A stretch of 64,000 nucleotides of DNA from CF-46 sp042408445. GTDB lineage: Bacteria > Chloroflexota > Limnocylindria > Limnocylindrales > CSP1-4. Both the position numbers and the translations under genes were made by a program. The stretch is from NCBI GenBank assembly GCA_042408445.1, contig JBHORC010000011.1, forward strand, positions 1 through 64,000, in the 5' to 3' direction. This document shows positions 49,246-57,860 of the stretch, piece by piece. The first letter of the stretch is position 1. Every line of letters starts with the position of its first letter. The notes beneath the pieces were generated by a model. That model was given only the letters and a program-made list of their open reading frames with translations. It was not told the origin of the DNA and did no database searches.

Positions 49246-50111
49246 CAGAGGACCTTGGCGAAGCTCGGCTCGAGCCGCTTGAAGACCCAGATCGCGCCGG
49301 CGAGCAGGACGATCGAGACGCCGGCGAGCCGCGCCAGCTCGAACCAGTCCGGCGCCGCCTCGTTGTAGATCGCGTTCCGGTAGGCGGTGAAGAGCGTCGC
49401 GAACGGGTTCAGGAGGAGCAGGTCCGCGACGATCGGGTGGTTCTTGCTGATCCCCTTCAGCTGGTCGATCGCGTACAGCCCCGGGGACAGGTAGAACCAC
49501 AGCCGGATGATGTGGCGCATGACGTTCGAGATGTCGCGGTAGAAGACGTTCAGCGCGGCCAGCACGATCGCGAGCGGCAGCGTGAAGAGGAACTGGACGA
49601 GCGCGATGACCGGGATGGTCAGAAGCCAGATGCTGAGGCGGTCGGAGTAGAACAGCAGAAGGAGACCCATGAGCGGGATCAGCCCGAACGCGAAGTTCGC
49701 GACCCCCGACGTTGCCGCCGCGAGCGGCATGACGATCTTCGGGAAATGGATCTGCTTGATCAGCTGGCCGGCGCTCATCACGGAGACCGTCCCGTCCTGG
49801 ATGGCCGATGCAAACCACTTCCACGGCAGGATGGCCGCGAAGATGAAGAGCGGGTAGTCCGGCTGGTTCCGGGCAAAGATGACCGACACGAGGACGACGT
49901 AGACGAGCATCTGGAGGAGCGGGTCCAGGACCCACCAGACGTTCCCGAAGATCGTGTCCGCGCCGCTCTTCTTGAGGCCCGCCTGGACGAGGTACACGAT
50001 CAATCGTCGTCGTGAGACGATGTCCGCGAACCCTTGGCGGATGAGCCCGATCGGCCCCGGTCGCTCGGCCGAGGAACGGAACGAGGCGGGCGCCTCCGAG
50101 GTCAATTGCAT
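49245..50111 (-). CDS. wzm: Polysaccharide ABC exporter permease (Wzm/TagG type)
   Basis: 288 residues. Six membrane helices: IFGNVWWVLDPLLQMLVYVVL, YPLFIFAAILPWKWFASAI, FGLIPLMGLLLLFY, IWLLTIPVIALVQFLFTLPL, the segment before NVFYRDISNVM, and VSIVLLAGAIWVFKRL. The N-terminal cytoplasmic helix GFADIVSRRRLIVYL and the FYRDI/FYLSPGLYAID pattern match ABC-2 exporters of lipid-linked glycans. With Wzt it should export the glycan made by the facing operon. It is divergent from the second dehydrogenase gene. Confidence 0.92.
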   Translation of the reverse strand: MQLTSEAPASFRSSAERPGPIGLIRQGFADIVSRRRLIVYLVQAGLKKSGADTIFGNVWWVLDPLLQMLVYVVLVSVIFARNQPDYPLFIFAAILPWKWFASAIQDGTVSVMSAGQLIKQIHFPKIVMPLAAATSGVANFAFGLIPLMGLLLLFYSDRLSIWLLTIPVIALVQFLFTLPLAIVLAALNVFYRDISNVMRHIIRLWFYLSPGLYAIDQLKGISKNHPIVADLLLLNPFATLFTAYRNAIYNEAAPDWFELARLAGVSIVLLAGAIWVFKRLEPSFAKVL

Positions 50112-50120
50112 GGGCTGCCT

Positions 50121-50126
50121 ACGGTA
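50121..50126 (-). promoter_or_regulatory. -10 box TACCGT, near-leaderless, for wzm-wzt
   Basis: On the minus strand TACCGT is followed by 9 nt and ATG 50111. The same stretch is a plus-strand palindrome CTACGGTAG. No ribosome site lies between. Confidence 0.45.
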
Positions 50127-50219
50127 GCACGCTGACCTCGCCGAGCCCGGTGCCCGAGGGTGGCAGCAGGCTCCGGACCGGCGCCCCGCCTCACCAACAC
50201 GCGTGTCCACGGAGGAACG

Positions 50220-51521
50220 GTGACCACCGATCAACACGTCGCGATCGTCGGCCTCGGCTATGTCGGGCTGCCGCTGGCGATCTCCTTCGTCGAGGCCGGC
50301 CTCACCGTCGTCGGCATCGACGCGCATCAACCGCGGGTCGCCGAGCTCGTCGCCGGCCGCTCACCGATCGACGACATCCCGGACGAGCGTCTGCAGGCGG
50401 CCCTGCTGAGCGGCCTCACGGTCGTCGCGCCAGCGGACGCCGACATCGCGGCGGCCGACGTGGTCTTCGTCTGCGTTCCCACCCCGATCACGACCTCGAA
50501 GGATCCGGATCTCACGCCGGTGCTGAGCGCGGCGGCGCTCATCCGCGAACATCTCCGGGCGGGCCAGCTGATCGTCCTCCAGTCGACGACGTTCCCCGGC
50601 ACGACGACGGGGCCGTTCCGCGAGGAGCTGGAACGATCGGGCCTCGTCGCGGGCACGGACTTCGACCTTGCCTTCGCGCCCGAGCGGGTGAACCCCGGCG
50701 ACCCGGCGTCGGCATCGAAGGATGTGCCGCGGCTCGTCGGCGCGACGACGCCGGCCGCGACGGAGCGCGCCGCGACGCTGCTGCGGACGATCAACCACGA
50801 CGTCCGGCCGCTCACCTCGCCGGACGCGGCGGAGCTCGCGAAGCTCCTCGAGAACGTCTTCCGGAACGTGAACATCGCCCTCGTCAACCAGCTCGCCCTC
50901 CTCTGCGAGCGGATGGGCATCGACGTCTGGGAGGTGATCGACGCGGCCGCCACGAAGCCCTTCGGCTTCATGCGGTTCACGCCGGGGCCGGGGGTCGGCG
51001 GTCACTGCATCCCGGTCGACCCGTACTACCTCGCCTGGCGCGCCCGCGAGTTCGACTTCGTGGACCGGTTCGTCGAGCTGGCCGGCGACATCAACTTCGC
51101 GATGCCGCGGCATGTGGTCGATCTCGTTGCGGAGGCGCTCAACGAGCGGGGCGTGGCCCTGCGCGGGTCGCGGGTCGGCGTCCTCGGCGTCGCGTTCAAG
51201 CCGAACGTCCGCGACGCGCGAAACTCGCCGGCGGCGGACGTCATCGCGGGGCTCGCGGCGCGGGGCGCGATCGTGACCTACCACGATCCGCACGTGCCGC
51301 AGTTCCGCGCGAAGGACGGGTCCGTGCTGGAGTCGCGGCCGCTCGACTCGCTCCTCGTGTCGTCCGACGTGATCGTGGTCGTGACGGCCCATCGGGCCGT
51401 GGACCTGGATCGGGTCTATCGCGAGGCCGATCTCGTCGTCGACACGGTGAACAGCTCGGCCGGCCGGTCCGTTCGGCCTCGACAGGTGCTCCGCCTGGGC
51501 GCGGGCTGGAGCGGAACCTGA
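50220..51521 (+). CDS. wbpA: UDP-GlcNAc/UDP-glucose 6-dehydrogenase (WbpA/TviB-type)
   Basis: 433 residues from GTG 50220, chosen for GGAGGAAC just upstream. Seen: HVAIVGLGYVGLPLAISFVEAGL, VVFVCVPTPITTSKDPDLTPV, VLQSTTFPGTTTGPF, ELAKLLENVFRNVNIALVN, catalytic Cys at about 263 in GVGGHCIPVDP, and GVAFKPNVRDARNSPAADV. The signature fits the branch that oxidises UDP-GlcNAc (WbpA) rather than UDP-glucose. It could provide UDP-GlcNAcA, the first substrate for the wlb-type genes. Divergent from wzm; the next gene lies 59 bp downstream. Confidence 0.87.
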   Translation: MTTDQHVAIVGLGYVGLPLAISFVEAGLTVVGIDAHQPRVAELVAGRSPIDDIPDERLQAALLSGLTVVAPADADIAAADVVFVCVPTPITTSKDPDLTPVLSAAALIREHLRAGQLIVLQSTTFPGTTTGPFREELERSGLVAGTDFDLAFAPERVNPGDPASASKDVPRLVGATTPAATERAATLLRTINHDVRPLTSPDAAELAKLLENVFRNVNIALVNQLALLCERMGIDVWEVIDAAATKPFGFMRFTPGPGVGGHCIPVDPYYLAWRAREFDFVDRFVELAGDINFAMPRHVVDLVAEALNERGVALRGSRVGVLGVAFKPNVRDARNSPAADVIAGLAARGAIVTYHDPHVPQFRAKDGSVLESRPLDSLLVSSDVIVVVTAHRAVDLDRVYREADLVVDTVNSSAGRSVRPRQVLRLGAGWSGT

Positions 51522-51580
51522 GCGGGATCCGCGAGGAGGCGAGGGGCGAGGCAACGGCTCGGCCGACTCGTCCGGTCGCC

Positions 51581-52750
51581 ATGATCGTCCACTCCTACTA
51601 CGACGAGGACCCGCGCGTCCGGCGCGAGGCGGAGGCGCTCGTCGCGGCCGGCCGCGACGTCGACGTCCTGGCCCTCCGCCGTCCGGAGGATCCGGTCGAC
51701 AACCGCGTCGCCGGCGTCCGGGTCCATCGCCTGAACGTCCAGCGCCACCAGGGGTCGGGGATCGCGGTCTACCTGCGTGAATACCTCTCGTTCCTCGTCC
51801 GATCCGGCTGGGCGCTCGTGCGGGTCCATCGCCGGCGCCACTACGGGCTGGTCCAGGTTCACAGCCTGCCGGACTTCCTCGTGTTCGCGGCGCTGCCGCT
51901 GCGGCTCGTCGGCATTCCACTCGTCCTCGACCTCCACGAGGCGATGCCCGAGTTCTTCCGGATGCGATTCCCCGGCGCGTCGAACCCCGTCGCCCATCGC
52001 CTGCTCCTGCTCCAGGAGCGGCTGTCGATCGCGCTCGCGGCCGCCGTCGTGACGGTGAACCGAGCGACGGCGGACCGTCTCGTCCAGCTCGGGGTGCGGC
52101 CGGAGAAGATCACGGTCGTCGTCAACACGCCGTCGCTCGCCCGGTTCGACGCCGAGGCTGCCCTCGGCCGTCCGTTTGCAGCGGATGGCGTCGTCCGGTT
52201 CGTCTACGCCGGCGCGCTCACGCCGACGTACGAGCTGGACGTCGCGCTCGAGGCGCTCGCACGAGTCGCCTTGTCGCGGCCCGACCTCGCGTTCCATCTC
52301 GACGTCTACGGCCGCGGCGACGCCGAGCTGGACTGGCGACACCTCGCGGCGTCGCTCGGCCAGGCGGAACGGGTGACGTTCCACGGCCGGATCGCGATCG
52401 AGGATGTGCCGGCCGCGATCGCGGCAGCCGACATCGGGCTCGCACCGACGCGCCGGACGCCGTTCACGGACGTCAGCCTCTCGACGAAGGTCTTCGAGTA
52501 CGCCGCGATGGGCAAGCCGGTGATCGCGACGACCTTGCCGATGGTCGAGGAGACCTTCCCGCCGGGAACCGTCTGGACGTACGAGCCCGGTGACGCGGCG
52601 TCCCTCGCGACGGCGATCGAGTCCGTGCTCGACGATCCGGCCGCCCGCGATCGGGCCGTGGCGGCAACGAGCGCAGTCGTCCGCGAGCGGAGCTGGGAGC
52701 GGGAGGCGCCGCGCTACCTCGAGCTGATCGAGCGGCTCGCGCGGCGCTGA
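51581..52750 (+). CDS. GT4 family glycosyltransferase
   Basis: 389 residues from ATG 51581 (no strong ribosome site; the frame from the dehydrogenase region up to it is not coding). N-terminal domain MIVHSYYDEDPRVRREAEAL, LVQVHSLPDFLVFAALPLRLV, LDLHEAMPEFFRMRFPGA, VVTVNRATADRLVQLGV; C-terminal domain VRFVYAGALTPTYELDVALEA, LDVYGRGDAELDW, STKVFEYAAMGKPVIATTLPMV. Retaining GT-B fold. It lies downstream of the dehydrogenase gene and is followed by a hairpin (52773-52805), so these two genes form one short transcript. Confidence 0.87.
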   Translation: MIVHSYYDEDPRVRREAEALVAAGRDVDVLALRRPEDPVDNRVAGVRVHRLNVQRHQGSGIAVYLREYLSFLVRSGWALVRVHRRRHYGLVQVHSLPDFLVFAALPLRLVGIPLVLDLHEAMPEFFRMRFPGASNPVAHRLLLLQERLSIALAAAVVTVNRATADRLVQLGVRPEKITVVVNTPSLARFDAEAALGRPFAADGVVRFVYAGALTPTYELDVALEALARVALSRPDLAFHLDVYGRGDAELDWRHLAASLGQAERVTFHGRIAIEDVPAAIAAADIGLAPTRRTPFTDVSLSTKVFEYAAMGKPVIATTLPMVEETFPPGTVWTYEPGDAASLATAIESVLDDPAARDRAVAATSAVVRERSWEREAPRYLELIERLARR

Positions 52751-52772
52751 GCGGCCGGGCGGCGCGTCGGCC

Positions 52773-52805
52773 GATCCGCGCCCGGACGCGGTTCGCGCGC
52801 GGATC
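52773..52805 (+). terminator. Hairpin after the GT4 gene
   Basis: GATCCGCGC (52773-52781) pairs with GCGCGGATC (52797-52805), 9 bp with a 15-nt loop, 23 bp past the stop. There is no U-tract. Confidence 0.4.
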
Positions 52806-53180
52806 CCTGCCTGGCGCGAGCCGTCGGCCGCCGCGCCGTGACTCGAGCTCTCATTCGACAGCCACGCCCGCGCTAGGCGACGCGGCGCGCAGCAATTGGC
52901 GCATCCGCCAGTGACGGCGTCGGTTGAGCCCGATTTCCCGGGAATCAAGGCGAACCACGGCCGCCGGCTCCACCTAAGGCGATCGAGATTGCCGTTTGAG
53001 CACGGCGCGGCGGCGCGGCCGCGAGATGCAGCGGCGTGGCGGCGAGACGCGGTGACGCGGGACTCACCGCCGGCCCCCACCCCACGTTCCGTGGCCCGGA
53101 ACGCGGGTACGGTACGATACCGGCCCGTCCCGGCGGCATCGCCGCCAGCCAATCCATTTCTCTCAGGACCCGATCACCCC
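52806..53180. other. Non-coding stretch upstream of the PPIC gene
   Basis: No gene recognised. It holds an imperfect palindrome GATTTCCCGGGAATC (52932-52946), the -10 TACGAT (53113-53118) inside GGTA-CGA-TACC (53111-53121), and a leader hairpin GGCGGC-ATC-GCCGCC (53132-53146). Confidence 0.4.
53113..53118 (+). promoter_or_regulatory. -10 box TACGAT for the PPIC gene
   Basis: TACGAT gives a leader of about 56 nt with a 6-bp hairpin before ATG 53181; CAGGA lies about 11 nt upstream of the ATG. The box is embedded in an 11-bp palindrome. Confidence 0.4.
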
Positions 53181-54923
53181 ATGACCTTCCGAGTGCGGCC
53201 CGTGGACCGCGGCAGGGCCGAGCGCGATCCGAACCGGCGCACCCTGTACATGAACATCGGCTTCGGCATTGCCGTCGTCGCCGCAGTCCTGATCCTCGTC
53301 ACGGTCGGTGCGACGACCTGGTACGGCGAGCACCTCGCGGCCGCCGCGACGATCGACGGCCAGACGATCAACAAGGACCAGTTCAACGATCGGGCGAAGG
53401 TCGAGCAGTTCCGCCTCCAGCAGCTGGCGAACCGCGTCCAGTCCGAGCTCGCGGCCGGCCGGCTCACCTCCGCCCAGGCGCAGAACCGGATCCAGTCGAT
53501 CAACAGCCAGCTCGACACGTCGACGTTCATCTCGTCCGTGCTCGAGAAGCTCATCGACACCCAGATCCAGGCGAAGCTCGCGACCGCCGAGGGTGTCACG
53601 GTCACGGACGCGCAGGTGGACCAGCGGATCCTGGACGACAAGACCCGCAAGGAAGAGCGCCACGTCTGGGTGATCGCGGTCACGCCAACGGTCGACACCG
53701 GCAAGACCGACCCGACGGACGCCCAGAAGGCCGCTGCCAAGAAGACCGCTGACGACGCGGTCGCCCAGATCAAGGGCGGCAAGGCGTTCGAGGACGTCGC
53801 GAAGTCGGTTTCCACGGACGCGTCGAAGTCCAGCGGTGGCGACCTCGGCTGGATCGACGCGACAAGTTCCGAGGATCCGACCTGGCAGGCGGCAATGTTC
53901 AAGCTCGACGCGAACGTCGTCAGCGACGTGATCCTGGGCGAGGACGGGACGTACCGGATCGGTCGCGTCACGGAGATCGCGCCGGCGGAGGTCGATCAGG
54001 CCTGGGACCAGAAGCTCGCCGACGCGAAGATCAGCCAGGAGTCGTATCGGGCCGCGATCCGGTCCGAGGCGGTCCGCCAGGGGCTCGAGGACAAGATCGT
54101 CGCCGCCGACAGTGGGTCCGGCCCGCAGCGTCACGTGGAGCAGCTGTCGATCAAGGCATCGACGACCACGGGCGCGAAGGCGATCAAGGTCCGCCACATC
54201 CTCTATTCACCCAAGGACGATCCGCAGGGTGCGGCAGACGTGCCGGACACGGATCCGACCTGGACGCAGGCAAAGCTCGGCGCCCAGGCGGCGTACGACA
54301 AGCTCGTCAAGGACCCGTCGCAGTTCGACGCGATTGCCCGCGCGGAGAGCGACGAGGACTCCGCGAAGGGCGATGACGGGACCGGTGGCAAGCTGCCGTA
54401 CTTCGACGAGACGAGCGAGGCCAACGGCCTGGACCCGGACTTCGCCAAGGCGATCCTCGCCGACGGCCTTCAGCCCGGCCAGATCCTGCCGCCGTTCAAG
54501 AGCGCCTTCGGCTGGCATGTCGTCCAGGTGATGTACCGCCCGCCCGACACGGACGAGATGGCGAAGCTGAAGGCCCAGGCCGCGGCCGGGACGTCCTTCA
54601 CCGATCTCGCCCGCGACTTCTCCGAAGGCCCGAAGTCCGGCAAGGGCGGCGACATCGGCTGGGTCGCGAAGGGTCAGCTGGACGATCGCCTCACCGCTGC
54701 GATCTTCGCCGCGCCGGTCAACGGCCTGAGCGAGATCGTCAACCTTCCGAACGACGGCCTGTACCTGTTCAAGGTGCTCGAGGAGAAGACCGCGACGCCG
54801 GACAAGGATCAGCTGGCGACGATCAAGTCGAGCGCGTTCCAGAACTGGTACGCCGGGAAGAAGGACACCGTGAAGATCACGCGCGACCTCCTCGGCCCGA
54901 GCGCGACGACGACCACGGGCTAG
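53181..54923 (+). CDS. Exported PPIC-domain peptidyl-prolyl isomerase (SurA/PrsA-like foldase)
   Basis: 580 residues. One N-terminal membrane helix (about 24-46: NIGFGIAVVAAVLILVTVGATTW), a SurA-N-like helical region (about 60-150: FNDRAKVEQFRLQQLANRVQ), then parvulin-type repeats: about 160-275 (SSGGDLGWIDATSSEDP), about 330-455 (IKVRHILYSPKDDP, FKSAFGWHVVQVMYRPP) and a partial third at about 460-550 (SGKGGDIGWVAKGQLDD, LYLFKVLEE). Expected to act as an anchored chaperone and isomerase for exported proteins. The gene stands alone under a promoter; MazG begins 13 bp later and may be read through. Confidence 0.87.
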   Translation: MTFRVRPVDRGRAERDPNRRTLYMNIGFGIAVVAAVLILVTVGATTWYGEHLAAAATIDGQTINKDQFNDRAKVEQFRLQQLANRVQSELAAGRLTSAQAQNRIQSINSQLDTSTFISSVLEKLIDTQIQAKLATAEGVTVTDAQVDQRILDDKTRKEERHVWVIAVTPTVDTGKTDPTDAQKAAAKKTADDAVAQIKGGKAFEDVAKSVSTDASKSSGGDLGWIDATSSEDPTWQAAMFKLDANVVSDVILGEDGTYRIGRVTEIAPAEVDQAWDQKLADAKISQESYRAAIRSEAVRQGLEDKIVAADSGSGPQRHVEQLSIKASTTTGAKAIKVRHILYSPKDDPQGAADVPDTDPTWTQAKLGAQAAYDKLVKDPSQFDAIARAESDEDSAKGDDGTGGKLPYFDETSEANGLDPDFAKAILADGLQPGQILPPFKSAFGWHVVQVMYRPPDTDEMAKLKAQAAAGTSFTDLARDFSEGPKSGKGGDIGWVAKGQLDDRLTAAIFAAPVNGLSEIVNLPNDGLYLFKVLEEKTATPDKDQLATIKSSAFQNWYAGKKDTVKITRDLLGPSATTTTG

Positions 54924-54936
54924 GCGCGGCCAGCTC

Positions 54937-56205
54937 GTGCTCGACGCGCTCGTCGCCGAGGCTCGCCTCCGCTGGGGCCTGGATCTCGCCGCCGGCCTCC
55001 AGGTGCTCGCGGCCGAGACGCTCGTCGCGACGCCGCTCGAGCCGGCGGTGCCGGCCCTGATCGTTCCGGCAGCGGTGCTGCGGGTGGAGCGCGCGGAGAC
55101 CGCGGCGGCAGCGGGCGGCGCGGACGGAGCCGGCGGTGGCGCTGCCCCGCACGCGGACGTCCTGCCCGGCCGCCACGGCCACGGCGCGGATCCGCTCGCG
55201 GTGCTTCGCCGCCTCTATCCGCCCGATCATCCGGTCGGACGGTTCGGCGTCGCGGAGACGCCGACGCTCGCGGACCTGACGGCCGACACGCTCGCGGCCC
55301 CGATCTACCTCGCGCCAGTGGCGCGCGACCTCGGGGTCGCGAGCCCGTGGGCGATGCCGTGGGTCTCGTGGCGGCTTCGGCTGCCGGACGGCTGCCCGTG
55401 GGATCGCGAGCAGACCCACGAGTCGCTGCGCAACCATCTCCTCGAGGAGGCGTACGAGGTCTACGACGCCCTGGCCGCCGGCCCGACGCCGGCCCTCGCC
55501 GAGGAGCTCGGCGACCTGCTGCTCCAGGTCGTCCTCCATGCCCAGCTCGCTGCGGAGGCCGGCGTGTTCGATCTCACGGACGTCCACGCAGCGATCACGT
55601 CGAAGATCGTCCGGCGCCACCCGCACGTGTTCGGCGATGCCGAGGCTCGGACCGCGAGCGACGTGAACCGCCAGTGGGAGCGGATCAAGGCGGAGGAGCG
55701 GAAGGCCGGCGCGGTCGCGCCAGACGACACCGCAGCGGATGACGCGTCCGCCGGCACGCCAAGGCCACCGAAGGGCGCGCTCGACGGGGTCAGCCGAAGC
55801 CTGCCGGCCCTCGCCGCCAGCCAGGAGATGCAGGAACGGGCGGCGAACATCGGCTATGAGTGGCCGACGATCGAGGGCGTCCTCGACAAGGTCCACGAGG
55901 AGATCGCCGAGCTGCGAGCGGCCGCGACCCCGGCCGAGCAGGCCGAGGAGTACGGCGACCTCCTGTTCGTGCTCGTGAACGTCGCTCGTTGGCAGGGCAT
56001 CGAGGCCGAAGCGGCCCTCCGATCCGCGAACGACAAGTTCCGGCGGCGCTTCGCGAGCGTCGAGCGCCAGGCCCGCGAGCGCGACGTCGCGCTGAAGGAC
56101 CTCTCGTTCGACGAGCTCGACGGCTTGTGGGACGCTGCCAAGGCCGAGGAACGTCACGGCGGGCACGATCCTGCCGGCACCGCCCAGAAGGAGACCGCCC
56201 GATGA
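54937..56205 (+). CDS. mazG: MazG nucleoside triphosphate pyrophosphohydrolase with a truncated methylase-like N terminus
   Basis: 422 residues from GTG 54937. About 1-145 (LDALVAEARLRWGLDLAAGLQV, LRRLYPPDHPVGRFGV, APIYLAPVARDL) resembles only the C-terminal half of the tetrapyrrole-methylase-like domain of YabN-type MazG fusions; the SAM-binding half is missing. Two MazG modules follow: about 155-235 (GCPWDREQTHESLRNHLLEEAYEVYDAL, EELGDLLLQVVLHAQLAAE) and about 300-380 (KVHEEIAELRAAATPAEQAEEYGDLLFVLVNVARW). It cleaves NTPs to NMP and PPi. Its stop overlaps the rph start. Confidence 0.88.
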   Translation: MLDALVAEARLRWGLDLAAGLQVLAAETLVATPLEPAVPALIVPAAVLRVERAETAAAAGGADGAGGGAAPHADVLPGRHGHGADPLAVLRRLYPPDHPVGRFGVAETPTLADLTADTLAAPIYLAPVARDLGVASPWAMPWVSWRLRLPDGCPWDREQTHESLRNHLLEEAYEVYDALAAGPTPALAEELGDLLLQVVLHAQLAAEAGVFDLTDVHAAITSKIVRRHPHVFGDAEARTASDVNRQWERIKAEERKAGAVAPDDTAADDASAGTPRPPKGALDGVSRSLPALAASQEMQERAANIGYEWPTIEGVLDKVHEEIAELRAAATPAEQAEEYGDLLFVLVNVARWQGIEAEAALRSANDKFRRRFASVERQARERDVALKDLSFDELDGLWDAAKAEERHGGHDPAGTAQKETAR

Positions 56206-56936
56206 GCATCGTCAAGGCGCCCCAGACCCGAGCCGACGGTCGCGTCGCGACGCAGCTCCGCCCGGTCAGCTTCGAGCTCGGGGTCCAGAAGTGGGCCGAG
56301 GGGTCGTGCGTGGTCCGGTTCGGCGACACGCAGGTCCTCTGCGCGGCGACGATCGCGGATCGCGTGCCGCCGCACCTCCGCGGCAAGGGCACCGGCTGGG
56401 TCACGGCCGAGTACTCGATGCTGCCGCGCGCGACCGCGGAGCGGACGGATCGCGAGTCCGTCAAGGGCAAGCTCGGTGGGCGGACGCACGAGATTCAGCG
56501 CCTGATCGGCCGGTCGCTTCGCGATGCCGTCGACCTGACGCGGCTTGGCGAGCGGACGATCACGGTCGACTGCGACGTCCTCCAAGCGGATGGCGGCACG
56601 CGAACCGCCTCGATCACCGGCGGCTATGTCGCGCTCGCGGCGGCGATGATCACGTACGGGATGGATCGCCACCTCGCGGCGCGGGTCGCGGCGATCAGCG
56701 TCGGGATCGTGGACGGCGAGCCATTGCTGGACCTCGACTACAGCGAGGATTCGCGAGCGGACGTGGACTTCAACGTCGTCGGCACGGACGCCGGCACGTT
56801 CGTCGAGGTGCAGGGGACGGCCGAGGGCCGGCCATTCGACCGGGCGGCGATGGACCGCCTGCTCGACCTTGCGTCGTCTGGGCTCGAGCAGCTCTTCGCG
56901 GCGCAGGCGGGGATCCTGGCCACCGTCAAGCGGTGA
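56202..56936 (+). CDS. rph: Ribonuclease PH
   Basis: 244 residues, complete. Starts RADGRVATQLRPVSFELGVQK, then GSCVVRFGDTQVLCAATIAD, GWVTAEYSMLPRATAERTDRE, RTHEIQRLIGRSLRDAVDL, TVDCDVLQADGGTRTASITGG and DLDYSEDSRADVDFNVVGT. These cover the phosphate and metal sites. It trims the 3' ends of tRNA precursors using phosphate. It overlaps the mazG stop and precedes rdgB, a common rph-rdgB pairing in bacteria. Confidence 0.95.
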   Translation: MSIVKAPQTRADGRVATQLRPVSFELGVQKWAEGSCVVRFGDTQVLCAATIADRVPPHLRGKGTGWVTAEYSMLPRATAERTDRESVKGKLGGRTHEIQRLIGRSLRDAVDLTRLGERTITVDCDVLQADGGTRTASITGGYVALAAAMITYGMDRHLAARVAAISVGIVDGEPLLDLDYSEDSRADVDFNVVGTDAGTFVEVQGTAEGRPFDRAAMDRLLDLASSGLEQLFAAQAGILATVKR

Positions 56937-57204
56937 CGGGTCCGGCCGGGAACCGGTGTCACGCGGCGACGTGTCCGCTCCCCACGGCGCCGGCGCCCCG
57001 CCTGGATCTCGAGGTGTTCCACCCATCGGTTCCTGCGCCCGATTTCCGACGATCCCCACGCCGGCCGTTCCACTCGTCGCGTTCGAGGCGCCCAATCCGA
57101 CGCCTGGAACGCGGGGAGGCCCAACCATGGCCGTTGGCGGCGGGAATCCGATCGATGGAACACCCGTCGTTCCAGGCACGCGCCACCAAGGCCGCGACGA
57201 CACA

Positions 57205-57846
57205 ATGAGCGACGCGCACCCGCGGCTCCTCGTCGCGACCCACTCGGCACACAAGCTCGCCGAGCTGCGGGAGCTCCTCCGGCTCGATCGCGGCGAGCTC
57301 ATCGGCCTCGACGAGCTGGGCATCGCCGACGAGCCAGAGGAGACGGGCGAGACGTTCGAGACGAACGCCAAGATCAAGGCCCGGTTCGGCGCGCGACGTT
57401 CGGGGCTTCCGACGCTCGCGGACGACTCCGGGATCGAGGTCGAGGCGCTGGGTGGCGCGCCCGGCGTCCGGACCCGCCGCTTTGCCGGCCCGAACGCTAC
57501 GGACCAGGACAACAACGTGAAGCTCCTCGCCATGCTCCACGACGTGCCGACCGAGCGGCGCGGCGCCCGCTACGTCTGCGTTCTCGCGCTCGCCCTCCCG
57601 CGACCGGGCGCAGGCGATCGCGACGCGATCCCCTTTCGCGTCGTCCGCGGCACGAACCGCGGCCGGATCGCGACCGAACCGCGAGGCACCGGCGGCTTCG
57701 GATATGACCCGATCTTCGAGCCCGAAGGGGAGCCGCCGGGTGAGCGCACGTTCGGGCAGTGGTCGCCGCAGGAGAAGCACGCCGTCTCCCACCGTGGACG
57801 GGCTGCCCGCCGGATGGCACCCATCCTTCGCGAGCTCGGGTTCTGA
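57205..57846 (+). CDS. rdgB: XTP/dITP pyrophosphatase (RdgB/HAM1)
   Basis: 213 residues. N-terminal LLVATHSAHKLAELRELL, the EETGETFETNAKIKA loop (catalytic and metal residues), GLPTLADDSGIEVEALGGAPGVRT, GTGGFGYDPIFEPEGE and QWSPQEKHAVSHRGRA. It removes deaminated purine nucleotides (ITP, dITP, XTP) from the pool. The start is ATG 57205: ATG 57127 is in frame and has GGGGAGG 7 nt upstream, but codons 57127-57204 end in A/T far more often than the gene, so I prefer 57205. It has a LOG gene 14 bp downstream. Confidence 0.92.
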   Translation: MSDAHPRLLVATHSAHKLAELRELLRLDRGELIGLDELGIADEPEETGETFETNAKIKARFGARRSGLPTLADDSGIEVEALGGAPGVRTRRFAGPNATDQDNNVKLLAMLHDVPTERRGARYVCVLALALPRPGAGDRDAIPFRVVRGTNRGRIATEPRGTGGFGYDPIFEPEGEPPGERTFGQWSPQEKHAVSHRGRAARRMAPILRELGF

Positions 57847-57860
57847 GTCGGACCGCCCGA

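Noticed and set aside
52932..52946. Imperfect palindrome GATTTCCCGGGAATC
   Set aside because: It is far from the nearest start (about 235 bp) and has no repeat elsewhere noticed, so it is mentioned only within the non-coding stretch.
57127..57204. Upstream ATG for rdgB with a good GGGGAGG
   Set aside because: Although the ribosome site is good, codons in this stretch end in A/T far more often than in the gene, so the start at 57205 is preferred; protein N-terminal data would settle it.
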